NCBI RefSeq assembly: GCF_003931875.1
Contig: NZ_CP034245.1
Location: forward strand, 1,860,001 to 1,924,000
Source of the DNA: Microbacterium sp. 10M-3C3
GTDB lineage: Bacteria > Actinomycetota > Actinomycetes > Actinomycetales > Microbacteriaceae
Reading direction: 5' to 3'
DNA: 64,000 bases
The stretch's first letter is position 1; each line of letters opens with the position of its first letter. Positions 8,932 through 17,548 of this stretch are shown piece by piece. The position numbers and the translations under genes were made by a program. The notes under the pieces were generated by a model. The model made no database searches and was not told where the DNA came from. It saw only the letters and a list, made by a program, of their open reading frames with translations.

Positions 8932-11511
8932 CTACTTGGTCGAGAAGCTGACGACCTTCGGCGGCCGCACCACCGCGCGGACGATCTCGCGGTCGCCGAG
9001 TGCGCGCTGCACCTTCGCGTCGGCACGTGCGAGCCGCTCGAGCTCCGCCGCATCGATGCGCGCGGGCACCTCGAGGGTGCCGCGCACCTTGCCGTCGATC
9101 TGCACGACCGCCGTGACCGACTCCTCCACGAGGAGGGTCGGGTCGGCCGAGCGCCACGGCACGAGACCCACGAACGGCTCGTAGCCGAGCGCGTTCCACA
9201 TCTCCTCCGCCGTGTGCGGCGCGAACAGATCGAGGATCATCGCGGTCCCCTCGGCGGCCTCGCGCACGGCGGGGTCGGCGGCGCCGGCTCCCGAGTCGAT
9301 CGCCTTGCGGGTCGCGTTGACGAGCTCCATGAGTCGGGCCACGACGACGTTGAACTTCGTCTGCTCGACCAGCCCCGGCGCATCCGCCAGCAGCCGGTGC
9401 GTGACGCGGCGCAGCGCCGCGTCGCCCTCGGCCCACACGACGTCCCGCTCGCTGTCGACGTCGTGCGCGATGCGCAGCGCCCGCGCCAGGAACTTGGCCG
9501 CACCGGTGGTCGAGACGTCGTCCCAGTCCTTGTCGTCCTCCACCGGGCCGGCGAAGGCGAGCGCGACGCGCAGCGCGTCGGCGCCGTGCGTGTCGAGCTC
9601 CTCCTGGAAGAGCACGAGGTTGCCCTTGCTCTTGGACATCTTCGAGCCGCCCAGGATCACCATGCCCTGGTTGATGAGGTTCGAGAACGGCTCGGTGAAC
9701 TCCACCATCCCCATGTCGAACATGGCCTTCGTGACGAAGCGGGCGTACAGCAGGTGCAGGATCGCGTGCTCGACGCCGCCGATGTAGAAGTCGACCGGGC
9801 CCCACTTGTCCGCCTCGCGCGAGGAGAACGGCTGGGTCTCATCGCCCGGCGAGAGGAAGCGCATGTAGTACCACGAGCTGTCGACGAAGGTGTCCATCGT
9901 GTCGGGGTCGCGACGCGCCGGCTCGTCCGTGCCGGGCGCGACCGTCTGCACCCACTCCGTCGCGGCGCCCAGCGGCGACTGGCCCTTGGGTGAGAGGTCG
10001 AGCCCTTCCACCGCGGGCAGGCGCACCGGCAGCTCGTCCTCGGGCACCGGCACGATGCGGCCGTCCTCGGTGTGCAGCATCGGGATCGGCGTGCCCCAGA
10101 AGCGCTGACGCGAGATCAGCCAGTCGCGCAGCCGGTAGGTCTTGGCGGCGCGGCCGCGGCCCCGCTCCCCGAGGAGATCGATGGCGCGGGCGATCGCGTT
10201 GCGCTTGGACAGCCCGTCGAGCGGGCCGGAGTTGATCATGCGCCCCTCGCCCGTCAGGGCGATCCCGGTGCGCACCGGGTCGAGGTCGTCGAGCGTCTCC
10301 CCTCCGGGGTCCAGCGGCACGCCGTCCTGGTCGAACTCGATGACGGGGATCGCGCCGGTCACGGGCGCCGTCGTATCGACGACCACCCTCACCGGCAGGT
10401 CGAACGCGCGCGCGAAGTCGAGGTCGCGCTGGTCGTGCGCCGGCACGGCCATGACGGCGCCGTGGCCGTAATCGGCCAGCACGTAGTCCGCGGCCCAGAT
10501 CGGCAGCCGCTCGCCGTTGACGGGGTTGATCGCGTAGCGCTCGAGGAACACGCCCGTCTTGGGGCGGTCGCTGGACTGGCGGTCGATGTCGGTGCTCTTC
10601 TGCACGCGCTCGAGGTAGTCCTGGAAGCGCATGCGCGCCTCGGGCGAGGCCTCGGCGACGAGCTCCGCCGCCAGGTCGGAGTCGGGCGCGACGACGAAGA
10701 AGGTCGCGCCGAAGAGCGTGTCGGGGCGCGTGGAGAACACCGTCACGGTGCCCTCGCGGCCCTCGATCTCGAAGTCGATGTCGGCGCCGACCGAGCGACC
10801 GATCCAGTTGCGCTGCATCTGGATGACCTTCTGCGGCCACGAGCCCTCCAGCTGGTTCAGGTCGTCCAGCAGGCGGTCGGCGTAGTCGGTGATCTTCAGG
10901 TACCACTGCGTGAGCTTCTTCTTGACGACCTCATTGCCGCAGCGCTCGCAACGGCCGTCGACGACCTGCTCGTTCGCGAGCACCGTCTGGTCGAACGGGC
11001 ACCAGTTGACCGGGCTCTCCTTGCGGTAGGCCAGCCCGCGCTCGTAGAGCTTCAGGAACAGCCACTGGTTCCAGCGGTAGTACTCCGGGTCGCTCGTGTG
11101 CAGGACGCGGCTCCAGTCGAACGAGACGCCGTAGTCCTTCAGGCTCTGCTTCTGCTGCGCGATGTTCCCGTAGGTCCACTGCACGGGGTCGGCGCCCCGC
11201 TGGATGGCCGCGTTCTCGGCGGGCAGGCCGAAGGAGTCCCACCCGATCGGGTTCAGGACGTTGTACCCCCGGTGGCGCCAGAATCGCGCGACGATGTCGG
11301 AGTAGAGGTAGTTCTCGGCGTGCCCCATGTGGAGGTCGCCCGACGGGTACGGGAACATCGCCAGGACGTACTTGCGCGGCCGGGCGTCGTCGTCGCCGCC
11401 GGCACGGAACGGATCGCGCTCGGCCCAGAGCGCCTGCCACTTCCGCTGGATCTCGTGGGGGTCGAAGCCCCCGCTTTCGGCAGCGGTCGACGGAGAGCTG
11501 GTCTGGGACAC
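8932..11511 (-). CDS. leuS: leucine--tRNA ligase
   Basis: An 859-residue class I aminoacyl-tRNA synthetase that charges tRNA-Leu. The HIGH signature appears as HMGH in [14 protein letters not shown] near residue 55, and KMSKS is in [11 protein letters not shown] near residue 635. The zinc-type insert CPFDQT...CERCG is present, as is the CP1 editing domain ([11 protein letters not shown] region). C-terminal anticodon-binding and tail domains complete the normal bacterial length. The GTG at 11511 gives MSQTSSP, a short disordered extension before [11 protein letters not shown]. Confidence 0.97.
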   Translation of the reverse strand: MSQTSSPSTAAESGGFDPHEIQRKWQALWAERDPFRAGGDDDARPRKYVLAMFPYPSGDLHMGHAENYLYSDIVARFWRHRGYNVLNPIGWDSFGLPAENAAIQRGADPVQWTYGNIAQQKQSLKDYGVSFDWSRVLHTSDPEYYRWNQWLFLKLYERGLAYRKESPVNWCPFDQTVLANEQVVDGRCERCGNEVVKKKLTQWYLKITDYADRLLDDLNQLEGSWPQKVIQMQRNWIGRSVGADIDFEIEGREGTVTVFSTRPDTLFGATFFVVAPDSDLAAELVAEASPEARMRFQDYLERVQKSTDIDRQSSDRPKTGVFLERYAINPVNGERLPIWAADYVLADYGHGAVMAVPAHDQRDLDFARAFDLPVRVVVDTTAPVTGAIPVIEFDQDGVPLDPGGETLDDLDPVRTGIALTGEGRMINSGPLDGLSKRNAIARAIDLLGERGRGRAAKTYRLRDWLISRQRFWGTPIPMLHTEDGRIVPVPEDELPVRLPAVEGLDLSPKGQSPLGAATEWVQTVAPGTDEPARRDPDTMDTFVDSSWYYMRFLSPGDETQPFSSREADKWGPVDFYIGGVEHAILHLLYARFVTKAMFDMGMVEFTEPFSNLINQGMVILGGSKMSKSKGNLVLFQEELDTHGADALRVALAFAGPVEDDKDWDDVSTTGAAKFLARALRIAHDVDSERDVVWAEGDAALRRVTHRLLADAPGLVEQTKFNVVVARLMELVNATRKAIDSGAGAADPAVREAAEGTAMILDLFAPHTAEEMWNALGYEPFVGLVPWRSADPTLLVEESVTAVVQIDGKVRGTLEVPARIDAAELERLARADAKVQRALGDREIVRAVVRPPKVVSFSTK

Positions 11512-11573
11512 GGCGGAGCCAATCTGGAGGTCGGGAGAGGCGCCGGAGCGCCGTCCTCCAGGTTACCGGACCC

Positions 11574-12908
11574 TCACCGCGCCCAGTCGGCGGGCAGAGC
11601 GGCGCCGGCGGCGGCCAGCGGCGCCCGGGCTTTCAGGGCGACCTCCGCGACCTCCGCGTCGGGCCGCGACAGCCACGTGATGCCCCCACCGGCGCCGACG
11701 TACGCGCCGCCCGGGAACGTCACGATCGAGCGGATGACCATCGCGAGGTCGGCCGCGCCGTCGTCGCCCACCCAGCCGAAGCAGCCCGCGAAGACACCCC
11801 GATCCGCGCCTTCCAGGTCGTGCAGGATGGTCATGGCGGAGAGCTTCGGGGCGCCGGTCATGCTCCCGGCCGGGAAGGCCGCATCCAGCACGTCGCCGAT
11901 CGTCGCCCCCGGGCGCAGCCGCCCCGACACGGTGCTCACGAGCTGGTGCACGGTGGGATAGCTCTCGACCTCGAGGAGCCGCTCGACGGCGACCGTGCCG
12001 GGCTCGCTGACGCGGGAGAGATCGTTGCGCATGAGATCGACGATCATGACGTTCTCGGCCCGCTCCTTCGGGTCGGCGCGCAGCTCGGCGGCCAGTGCGG
12101 CATCGACGCCGGGGTCGGCCTCCCGCCGCCGGGTGCCCTTGATCGGATGCGTGCGCGCGAGCCCGCCGTCGATCTCGAGGAAGCGCTCGGGGCTCGCGCT
12201 GACGAGCGCCTCCTCGCCCGCACGCACGATGCCGCCGTGGTGCGACGGGGCGTCGCGGCGCAGGCGCGAGAATGCGGCGACCGGGTCGACCTCGCCCTCG
12301 ATCGCGAACCGCGTCGTGAGGCACAGCTGGTACGCATCGCCCTCGCGGATGCTGTCGCGGCAGCGCTCGACGAGCTCGGCGTACCCGGAGGGTGCGTGCC
12401 GGGCCGTGGCCGTGCGCACCGGTGACGCGGGGACGGCGGGCGGCGCATCGCCCGCGCGGTTCCACGCCGACGCGAGCCGCGCCGCGACCTGGCCCTCTCC
12501 CGCCGCCCACGCCCTCCCCGTCGCGTGGTCGATCGCGATGACGGCGTCCACGCGCAGCCAGCGGTCGGCGGGCGCCGCCGCATCCGCCGGCGCGACGGGG
12601 GCGCCCGCACGGGCCGCGCCTCCCTCGTAGCCGAGCCATCCCACCCAACCCGTCACGAACGCCGGCGAACCAGGCTCACGGCGCGGAGCCGCCGACGCGT
12701 CGACGCCGCGGACCTCCGCCGCCGAGGCCGCACGCCCCGCACCGAGATAGCTCCAGCCGTGCGACGCGGCGGGCCCGGCGTCGAGCCAGAAGACGTGCGG
12801 ATGCTGCGCCGCGAGCTCCGCGAACACCGCGGCGGCGTCGACGCGGCGGTCGAGCTCGATCCGGGCGACGCCCGCGCGCGACAGCTGCGGGGCGGCATCG
12901 GCGGACAC
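11574..12908 (-). CDS. pabB: aminodeoxychorismate synthase component I
   Basis: A 444-residue chorismate-binding enzyme that makes 4-amino-4-deoxychorismate for folate synthesis. The key residue separating PabB from anthranilate synthase is present: PIKGTRRR, with the nucleophilic lysine, instead of the PIAGTR of TrpE. Other family segments are MIVDLMRNDLSRV, AAFPAGSMTGAPK and GCFGWVG. The N-terminal region is short and diverged. No amidotransferase partner lies nearby. The GTG start is six bases after a TAGCCT -10 box. The gene is divergent from dedA across only 41 bases. Confidence 0.9.
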   Translation of the reverse strand: MSADAAPQLSRAGVARIELDRRVDAAAVFAELAAQHPHVFWLDAGPAASHGWSYLGAGRAASAAEVRGVDASAAPRREPGSPAFVTGWVGWLGYEGGAARAGAPVAPADAAAPADRWLRVDAVIAIDHATGRAWAAGEGQVAARLASAWNRAGDAPPAVPASPVRTATARHAPSGYAELVERCRDSIREGDAYQLCLTTRFAIEGEVDPVAAFSRLRRDAPSHHGGIVRAGEEALVSASPERFLEIDGGLARTHPIKGTRRREADPGVDAALAAELRADPKERAENVMIVDLMRNDLSRVSEPGTVAVERLLEVESYPTVHQLVSTVSGRLRPGATIGDVLDAAFPAGSMTGAPKLSAMTILHDLEGADRGVFAGCFGWVGDDGAADLAMVIRSIVTFPGGAYVGAGGGITWLSRPDAEVAEVALKARAPLAAAGAALPADWAR

Positions 12909-12914
12909 GCTCCC

Positions 12915-12920
12915 AGGCTA
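12915..12920 (-). promoter_or_regulatory. -10 box for leaderless pabB
   Basis: On the minus strand TAGCCT, then six bases, then the pabB GTG at 12908. Its -35 region would fall on the -10 box of the divergent dedA gene. Confidence 0.6.
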
Positions 12921-12937
12921 GACGCGGTCGTCGGCTC

Positions 12938-12943
12938 TAGGCT
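12938..12943 (+). promoter_or_regulatory. -10 box for leaderless dedA-type gene
   Basis: TAGGCT, then six bases, then the GTG at 12950. Its -35 region would fall on the pabB -10 box, so the two promoters share one 41-base spacer and may compete. Confidence 0.6.
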
Positions 12944-12949
12944 GACGGC

Positions 12950-13612
12950 GTGAACGAGATCCTGTCCGGTCTGCTCGATGCCGTGCAGAGCGTGGATCCC
13001 GTGCTGCGGACCGTCATCGCGGGCCTTGCGATCATGCTCGAGACGAGCGTGCTGGTGGGGCTCATCGTCCCCGGCGACACGATCGTGATCGTCGCCGGCA
13101 CGGCCGTCTCCTCACCGTGGGAGGGGGTGCTCCTCGGAATCGCGGTCGTCGTCGGCGCCCTCATCGGCGAGAGCGTCGGGTTCGCGCTCGGGCGCTTCCT
13201 CGGCCCCCGCATCCGCGCGTCACGCCTGGGCCGCCGGATCGGCGAGCGGAACTGGGCGCGCTCGGAGCGCTACCTCGAGCGCCGCGGCGGGCCCGCCATC
13301 TTCCTGTCGCGCTTCCTCCCCGTCCTGCACTCGCTCGTGCCCCTCACGGTGGGGATGAGCGGCTACAGCTATCGCCGCTTCCTCGCGTGGACGGCGCCGG
13401 CATGCGCGGTGTGGGCGGCGCTGTACATCTCGGTGGCGGCGGCGGCCGCCGGCACCTACCGCGAGCTCAGCGACACGATCCATTTCGCCGGGTACGTCTT
13501 CGTCGGCATCATCGTCGTGTTCCTGCTGCTGGTGTGGATCGGCAAGAGGGTACTCGAACGCTACGAGCGGCGTCACCTGGACGACGCCGGGACGGGCGAC
13601 GTGGAAAACTGA
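12950..13612 (+). CDS. DedA family membrane protein
   Basis: A 220-residue inner-membrane protein of the DedA/VTT superfamily, involved in lipid-carrier or phospholipid recycling and envelope stress. Visible signatures are the re-entrant motif ETSVLVGLIVPGD (residues 31-43), a GEsxGFxxGRxxG stretch, and the arginine motif FLSRFLPVLHSLVPLTVGMSGY near residue 118. Four to five hydrophobic helices end in a basic tail. The next gene, an App1-type phosphatidate phosphatase, starts six bases after the stop, which suggests a shared lipid-related role (inference). Confidence 0.9.
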   Translation: MNEILSGLLDAVQSVDPVLRTVIAGLAIMLETSVLVGLIVPGDTIVIVAGTAVSSPWEGVLLGIAVVVGALIGESVGFALGRFLGPRIRASRLGRRIGERNWARSERYLERRGGPAIFLSRFLPVLHSLVPLTVGMSGYSYRRFLAWTAPACAVWAALYISVAAAAAGTYRELSDTIHFAGYVFVGIIVVFLLLVWIGKRVLERYERRHLDDAGTGDVEN

Positions 13613-13617
13613 CGGGG

Positions 13618-14658
13618 ATGCCCTCCGACGCCCCCCGCACCAAGATCCTCTGGCTGGCCCGTCTCGAACGGCGCTTCCACGCGTGGCGCGAGCGGCGCGC
13701 GCGCGCTCGCGGCCTGCGGCCCCAGGTGACCGGCTTCCCGGGATACGGCGGTGAGGACTGGGTGCGCGTCGTCGGCCGCGTCCTCATCGCCCCGCCGGTG
13801 CGCAAGCCCGCCCCCGGCGAGTACGCGAGCGTGCGCGGCTGGCGCAGCTTCGTCGCCGTGCCCGTCGGCTTCGCCCAGGTGCGGATCGACGTCGAAGGGG
13901 TGTCGCACCACGTCGTCGCCGATCGCGGCGGGGTCATCGACACGGTCGTCCCCGGCCGGCTGCAGCCCGGGTGGCAGACCGTCTCGATGTCGGTGGAGGA
14001 CAGCGAGCCGGTGGAGACCCGCGTCTTCATCGTCGGCAACGACGTCACTTTCGGGATCGTGTCCGACGTCGACGACACCGTCATGGTCACGGCTCTCCCG
14101 CGCCCCCTGCTCGCCGCGTGGAACTCGTTCGTCCTCGACGAGCACGCGCGACAGCCGGTGCCGGGCATGGCCGTGCTACTCGAGCGCCTCGCCCGCGAGA
14201 ACCCCGGCGCACCGGTGCTCTACCTGTCGACCGGCGCGTGGAACATCGCGCCGACGCTCATCCGGTTCCTGCGCCGGCACCTGTTCCCGCCCGGCTCGAT
14301 CCTCCTCACCGACTGGGGTCCCACGCACGACCGGTGGTTCCGCAGCGGCCGCGACCACAAGGACTCCAACCTCCGCCGGCTCGCGGCCGAGTTCCCCCGC
14401 ATCCGCTGGCTCCTCATCGGCGACGACGGGCAGCACGACGACGAGATCTACACGCGCTTCGCCAGCGCGCATCCGGAGTCGGTGGCGGCCGTCGCCATCC
14501 GGCGTCTCTCCCCCGCCGAGGCCGTACTCGCCGGTGGTCGCACCGTCGTGGACGACCACTCCGCGGCCGCGGTGCCGTGGGTGACCGAGTCCGACGGCGC
14601 CGGACTGCTCGAGCGCCTGCAGGATGTCGGCGTCGTCCATGGCGATCCGAGCGCGTGA
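13618..14658 (+). CDS. App1-family (DUF2183) phosphatase
   Basis: A 346-residue protein with the DUF2183/App1 phosphatidate phosphatase catalytic domain. The DxDxT-type motif VSDVDDTVM is near residue 149, then LYLSTGAWN, and LLIGDDGQHDDEIY near residue 265. In yeast App1 this domain removes phosphate from phosphatidate. The N-terminal region has a beta-rich module (ITGFPGYGG, RGWRSFVAVPV). No membrane segment is seen. The ATG at 13618 is five bases after the dedA-type stop, so the two are probably cotranscribed. Phosphatidate as substrate is family-based inference. Confidence 0.85.
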   Translation: MPSDAPRTKILWLARLERRFHAWRERRARARGLRPQVTGFPGYGGEDWVRVVGRVLIAPPVRKPAPGEYASVRGWRSFVAVPVGFAQVRIDVEGVSHHVVADRGGVIDTVVPGRLQPGWQTVSMSVEDSEPVETRVFIVGNDVTFGIVSDVDDTVMVTALPRPLLAAWNSFVLDEHARQPVPGMAVLLERLARENPGAPVLYLSTGAWNIAPTLIRFLRRHLFPPGSILLTDWGPTHDRWFRSGRDHKDSNLRRLAAEFPRIRWLLIGDDGQHDDEIYTRFASAHPESVAAVAIRRLSPAEAVLAGGRTVVDDHSAAAVPWVTESDGAGLLERLQDVGVVHGDPSA

Positions 14659-14674
14659 GGTCGGCGGCCGGGCG

Positions 14675-14680
14675 TAGCGT
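14675..14680 (+). promoter_or_regulatory. -10 box for leaderless SRAP gene
   Basis: TAGCGT, then six bases (GGGAGG), then ATG. The GGGAGG abuts the ATG and is too close to serve as a ribosome binding site, so a leaderless mRNA is favoured. Confidence 0.55.
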
Positions 14681-14686
14681 GGGAGG

Positions 14687-15400
14687 ATGTGCGGACGTTT
14701 CGTCGTAGCCAATGCCGGGTCGGAGCTGGTCGGCGTGCTCCGCGTCGATGTCGAGGGCGATGACCTGCCGGCGCCCTCGTTCAACATCGCCCCGACGGCC
14801 CCGGTGGCGATCGTGCTCGACTCCGCGAAGGAGGAGCCGCCGGTGCGGCGGCTCGAGACCGCCCGCTGGGGGCTCGTGCCGTCGTGGGCAAAAGACCCGA
14901 AGATCGGCGCACGGGCGTTCAACGCGCGCAGCGAGGAGCTCGAGGACAAGCCGATGTTCCGGGGCGCGCTCCACAAGCGGCGGGCGATCATCCCGGCCAC
15001 CGGCTACTACGAGTGGAAGACCACGCCCGACGGCAAGATCCCTCACTTCATCCACCCCGCCGACGAGCAGCCCATGTTCTTCGCCGGGCTCTACGAGTGG
15101 TGGAAGAACCCCGCGCTCGGCGAGGACGACCCCGACCGGTGGCTGCTGAGCTTCACGATCCTCACCCGCGACTCCATCGGCCGGCTCGGGTCGATCCACG
15201 ACCGCATGCCGCTGTTCATGGACCCCGATCACGCCGATGCGTGGCTCGACCCGACGACCGACAACGTGCGCGACGTGCTCGACGCCGCGCACGACGCCGC
15301 TCCCGCGATCGCCGACACGCTCGACGACCATGTGGTCTCGAAGGCCGTCGGCAACGTCCGCAACAACGGGCCGGAGCTCATCGAGCCGGTCGAGGACTGA
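14687..15400 (+). CDS. SOS response-associated peptidase (SRAP/YedK/HMCES family)
   Basis: A 237-residue protein that starts MCGRF, so Cys2 is exposed after Met removal. In this family that cysteine forms a thiazolidine crosslink with abasic sites in single-stranded DNA and shields them. Other conserved elements are FNIAPT (Asn37 region), ARWGLVPSW, FNARSEEL, CGYYEW-type GYYEWK, and the HDRMPL active-site histidine near residue 170. Length and motif order are normal. The next gene is a DNA-glycosylase-like protein 20 bases on, which fits a DNA-repair theme. Confidence 0.93.
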   Translation: MCGRFVVANAGSELVGVLRVDVEGDDLPAPSFNIAPTAPVAIVLDSAKEEPPVRRLETARWGLVPSWAKDPKIGARAFNARSEELEDKPMFRGALHKRRAIIPATGYYEWKTTPDGKIPHFIHPADEQPMFFAGLYEWWKNPALGEDDPDRWLLSFTILTRDSIGRLGSIHDRMPLFMDPDHADAWLDPTTDNVRDVLDAAHDAAPAIADTLDDHVVSKAVGNVRNNGPELIEPVED

Positions 15401-15408
15401 CCCCGCCG

Positions 15409-15414
15409 TATCCT
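15409..15414 (+). promoter_or_regulatory. -10 box for leaderless gene at 15421
   Basis: TATCCT, then six bases, then ATG at 15421. It lies nine bases after the SRAP stop codon, so the second gene may be transcribed alone. Confidence 0.55.
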
Positions 15415-15420
15415 CGAGGG

Positions 15421-16278
15421 ATGCCGTCCGTCGCCGCGCCCGCCTCGCTCGCGAGCGCGCAGTGGCGGGAGCGGGAACGCGCGCACGCCGAACGCGCCGA
15501 CCGCATGACCGCGGGCCGCCGGGCCCGGGTCGCGCGCGGCGAGACGCATCCGGTCGACGACTTCCTGTACACGTACTACTCGTACCGGCCGTCGCTCCTG
15601 CGGCGCTGGCATCCGGGCGCGGATGTGGTGCTCGAGGACGCCGCCGACCGGCTCGCGCAGCGGTGGTACCGCCCGGGGCCCGTGCCGGACACTGCGATGG
15701 TCGACGACACGGCGTTCCGCGCGGAGAAAGGTCCGCTCATTGAGGCCGTCCGCCGCATCCTGCGCGCGACGGCGGGCCGGGCGGGCTCGTTCGGATGCTT
15801 CGGGCTCCACGAGTGGGCGATGGCCTACCGCGCGGCCGACGTGCGGCACGACGTCCCGCTGCGCCTCGGCCACGAGGGCACGGACGCGGTGGTGGAGGCT
15901 CACGACCTCCGCTGCACGCATGTCGACGCGTTCCGTTTCTTCACGCCCGACGCCATCCCGCGCAACCGCGAGACGCTGCGGCGCGAGGACCAGGTGCGCA
16001 CGGAGCAACCGGGATGCCTGCACGCCGGCATGGACCTGTACAAGCGGGCGGTGAAGCTCGGCCCTCTCGTGCCCGGCGAGCTGCTCCTCGACGCGTTCGC
16101 CCTGGCGCGCGACATCCGAGAGCTCGACATGCGCGCCTCGCCGTACGACCTGCGCGCATGGGGCCTGGATCCCGTCGCGATCGAGACCGTCGAGGGCAAG
16201 GCGGAGTACGTGCGCCATCAACGGGGGTTCGCCGAGCGCGGCGCGGCGGTGCGCCAACGGCTCCTGGCGGTGGTCTGA
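15421..16278 (+). CDS. conserved actinobacterial protein annotated in relatives as 3-methyladenine DNA glycosylase
   Basis: A 285-residue soluble protein. It resembles a conserved actinobacterial family that databases label 3-methyladenine DNA glycosylase. I see no HhH-GPD motif or MPG-type core, so the enzymatic name rests on memory of that annotation. Visible features are an Arg-rich N-terminal helix, a FLYTYYSYRP block (about residue 42), a CFGLHEWAMAY block (about 122), a HVDAFRFFTPDA block, and a Tyr/Arg-rich C-terminus. The leaderless ATG at 15421 fixes the start. It neighbours the SRAP gene. Treat the function as unproven. Confidence 0.7.
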   Translation: MPSVAAPASLASAQWRERERAHAERADRMTAGRRARVARGETHPVDDFLYTYYSYRPSLLRRWHPGADVVLEDAADRLAQRWYRPGPVPDTAMVDDTAFRAEKGPLIEAVRRILRATAGRAGSFGCFGLHEWAMAYRAADVRHDVPLRLGHEGTDAVVEAHDLRCTHVDAFRFFTPDAIPRNRETLRREDQVRTEQPGCLHAGMDLYKRAVKLGPLVPGELLLDAFALARDIRELDMRASPYDLRAWGLDPVAIETVEGKAEYVRHQRGFAERGAAVRQRLLAVV

Positions 16279-16282
16279 CGCG

Positions 16283-17464
16283 CTAGCCCGCGGGCGCGCA
16301 GTCGCCGCAGGGCGCGAACGCGGCGCCGTCGTCGCCGAGCTCGAGCCGGAGCCCGGCGACGCGCGTCGCCGCCTCGTCCAGGCGCGCGGCCGGAAGGGCG
16401 CCGGACTCGACGGCGGCGACGATCCCGTCGACGATGCGCCCAGCCGAATCGGGCGTCGTGAACATGACCGACAGCACCAGGTCGTTGCCCGCCGCGAGGG
16501 CCGCCACCGCGTTCGCGACGGGGTCGCGGTACTGGGCCTCGCCGGAAGCCTGCAGCATCCCCAGGTCGTCGGTGACCGCCACGCCCGTGAATCCCAGCTC
16601 GTCGCGGGCGATGCGGTGCCACTCCGCCGACAGCGACGCGGGCGCCGCGTCGACGGCCCGGTAACGCAGATGGCCGAACATCAGCAGCGGTGCTCCCGCC
16701 TCGATACCGGCGGCGAACGGCACGGCGTCGGCCGCGCGCCACTGCTCGAGCGACTCGTCGGTGGCGGGGATGCCGTTGTGCGAATCGCCCGGTGCGGCTC
16801 CGTGGCCGGGGAAGTGCTTGAGCGTCGAGAGCGCGCCGGCCGACTCCCCCGAGACCGCGGCGGCGACGCGCCGGGCGGCACCGGCCGGATCGGTGCCGAG
16901 CGCCCGCCGATAGATGAACATGCCTGGGTCGGAGGTGACATCGGCGACGACCCCGAAGTTGACGCCGATGCCGGCACGCGAGACGAGCGCGCCCCGCCCG
17001 GCGAACGCGTCGCGCACCTCGTCGTCGGAGCCGTTCTTGAGCGTTAGCGCCGCCGGAAACGCGTCCCACGACAGCCGCGACACGTCGCCGCCCTCCTGGT
17101 CGATCGCCAGCAGCGGCGGGAACGCCGCATCCGGGGTCATCGCGGCCGTGAGCGCGCGGAGGGATGCCTCGTCGCGCGGCACGTTGGCGCCCATGAGGAT
17201 GAATCCGCCGAGCTGGTTCTGGGACATGTACGCCGCCGCCGTGGCGGGGTCGGTCGTCGGGATGTGTCCCATGACGACGCTCGCCGCCTTCTCCCTCACG
17301 GACATCGCCGCGACGATCTGCTCGACGCGGGCCGTTGCCTCATCACCCGCGGATGCCGCGACCACGCGTACACCGGCGTGCTGCTCCTCGGACGGAGTCG
17401 GCGCCGCGGCGACCGGCAGCGCGAGCAGCACGCCCACAGCAGCGGCGACGACGCGACGGATCAC
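16283..17464 (-). CDS. secreted glycoside hydrolase family 3 protein (beta-N-acetylhexosaminidase-like)
   Basis: A 393-residue protein with an N-terminal signal peptide (RRVVAAAVGVLLALPVAAA). A GH3 barrel follows with IDQEGGDVSRL, the NagZ loop KHFPGHGAAPGDSH near residue 216, and the catalytic TDDLGM near residue 298. The KHFPGHG loop carries the His-Asp dyad typical of NagZ-type enzymes that release N-acetylglucosamine from muropeptides. Unlike cytosolic NagZ of Gram-negatives it is exported, as in other Gram-positives. A CGDC pair lies at the extreme C-terminus. GTG start, leaderless. It converges with the gene at 15421. Confidence 0.9.
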   Translation of the reverse strand: MIRRVVAAAVGVLLALPVAAAPTPSEEQHAGVRVVAASAGDEATARVEQIVAAMSVREKAASVVMGHIPTTDPATAAAYMSQNQLGGFILMGANVPRDEASLRALTAAMTPDAAFPPLLAIDQEGGDVSRLSWDAFPAALTLKNGSDDEVRDAFAGRGALVSRAGIGVNFGVVADVTSDPGMFIYRRALGTDPAGAARRVAAAVSGESAGALSTLKHFPGHGAAPGDSHNGIPATDESLEQWRAADAVPFAAGIEAGAPLLMFGHLRYRAVDAAPASLSAEWHRIARDELGFTGVAVTDDLGMLQASGEAQYRDPVANAVAALAAGNDLVLSVMFTTPDSAGRIVDGIVAAVESGALPAARLDEAATRVAGLRLELGDDGAAFAPCGDCAPAG

Positions 17465-17470
17465 GCGGCC

Positions 17471-17476
17471 AGCCTA
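17471..17476 (-). promoter_or_regulatory. -10 box for leaderless GH3 gene
   Basis: On the minus strand TAGGCT, then six bases, then GTG at 17464. Confidence 0.6.
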
Positions 17477-17548
17477 TGTCGCGGCGGGGCGGCGACGGTC
17501 GAGGGTTGATGTCGGTGGCCCGTCGTAGTGTGGTCCTGTCAGTGAGAG

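Noticed and set aside
10072..11961. 629-codon open frame on the plus strand opposite leuS
   Set aside because: Shadow of leuS; no recognisable domain and crosses into pabB.
11574..12908. Anthranilate synthase component I (TrpE)
   Set aside because: The active-site motif is PIKGT with the PabB lysine, not PIAGT, and no trp genes are nearby.
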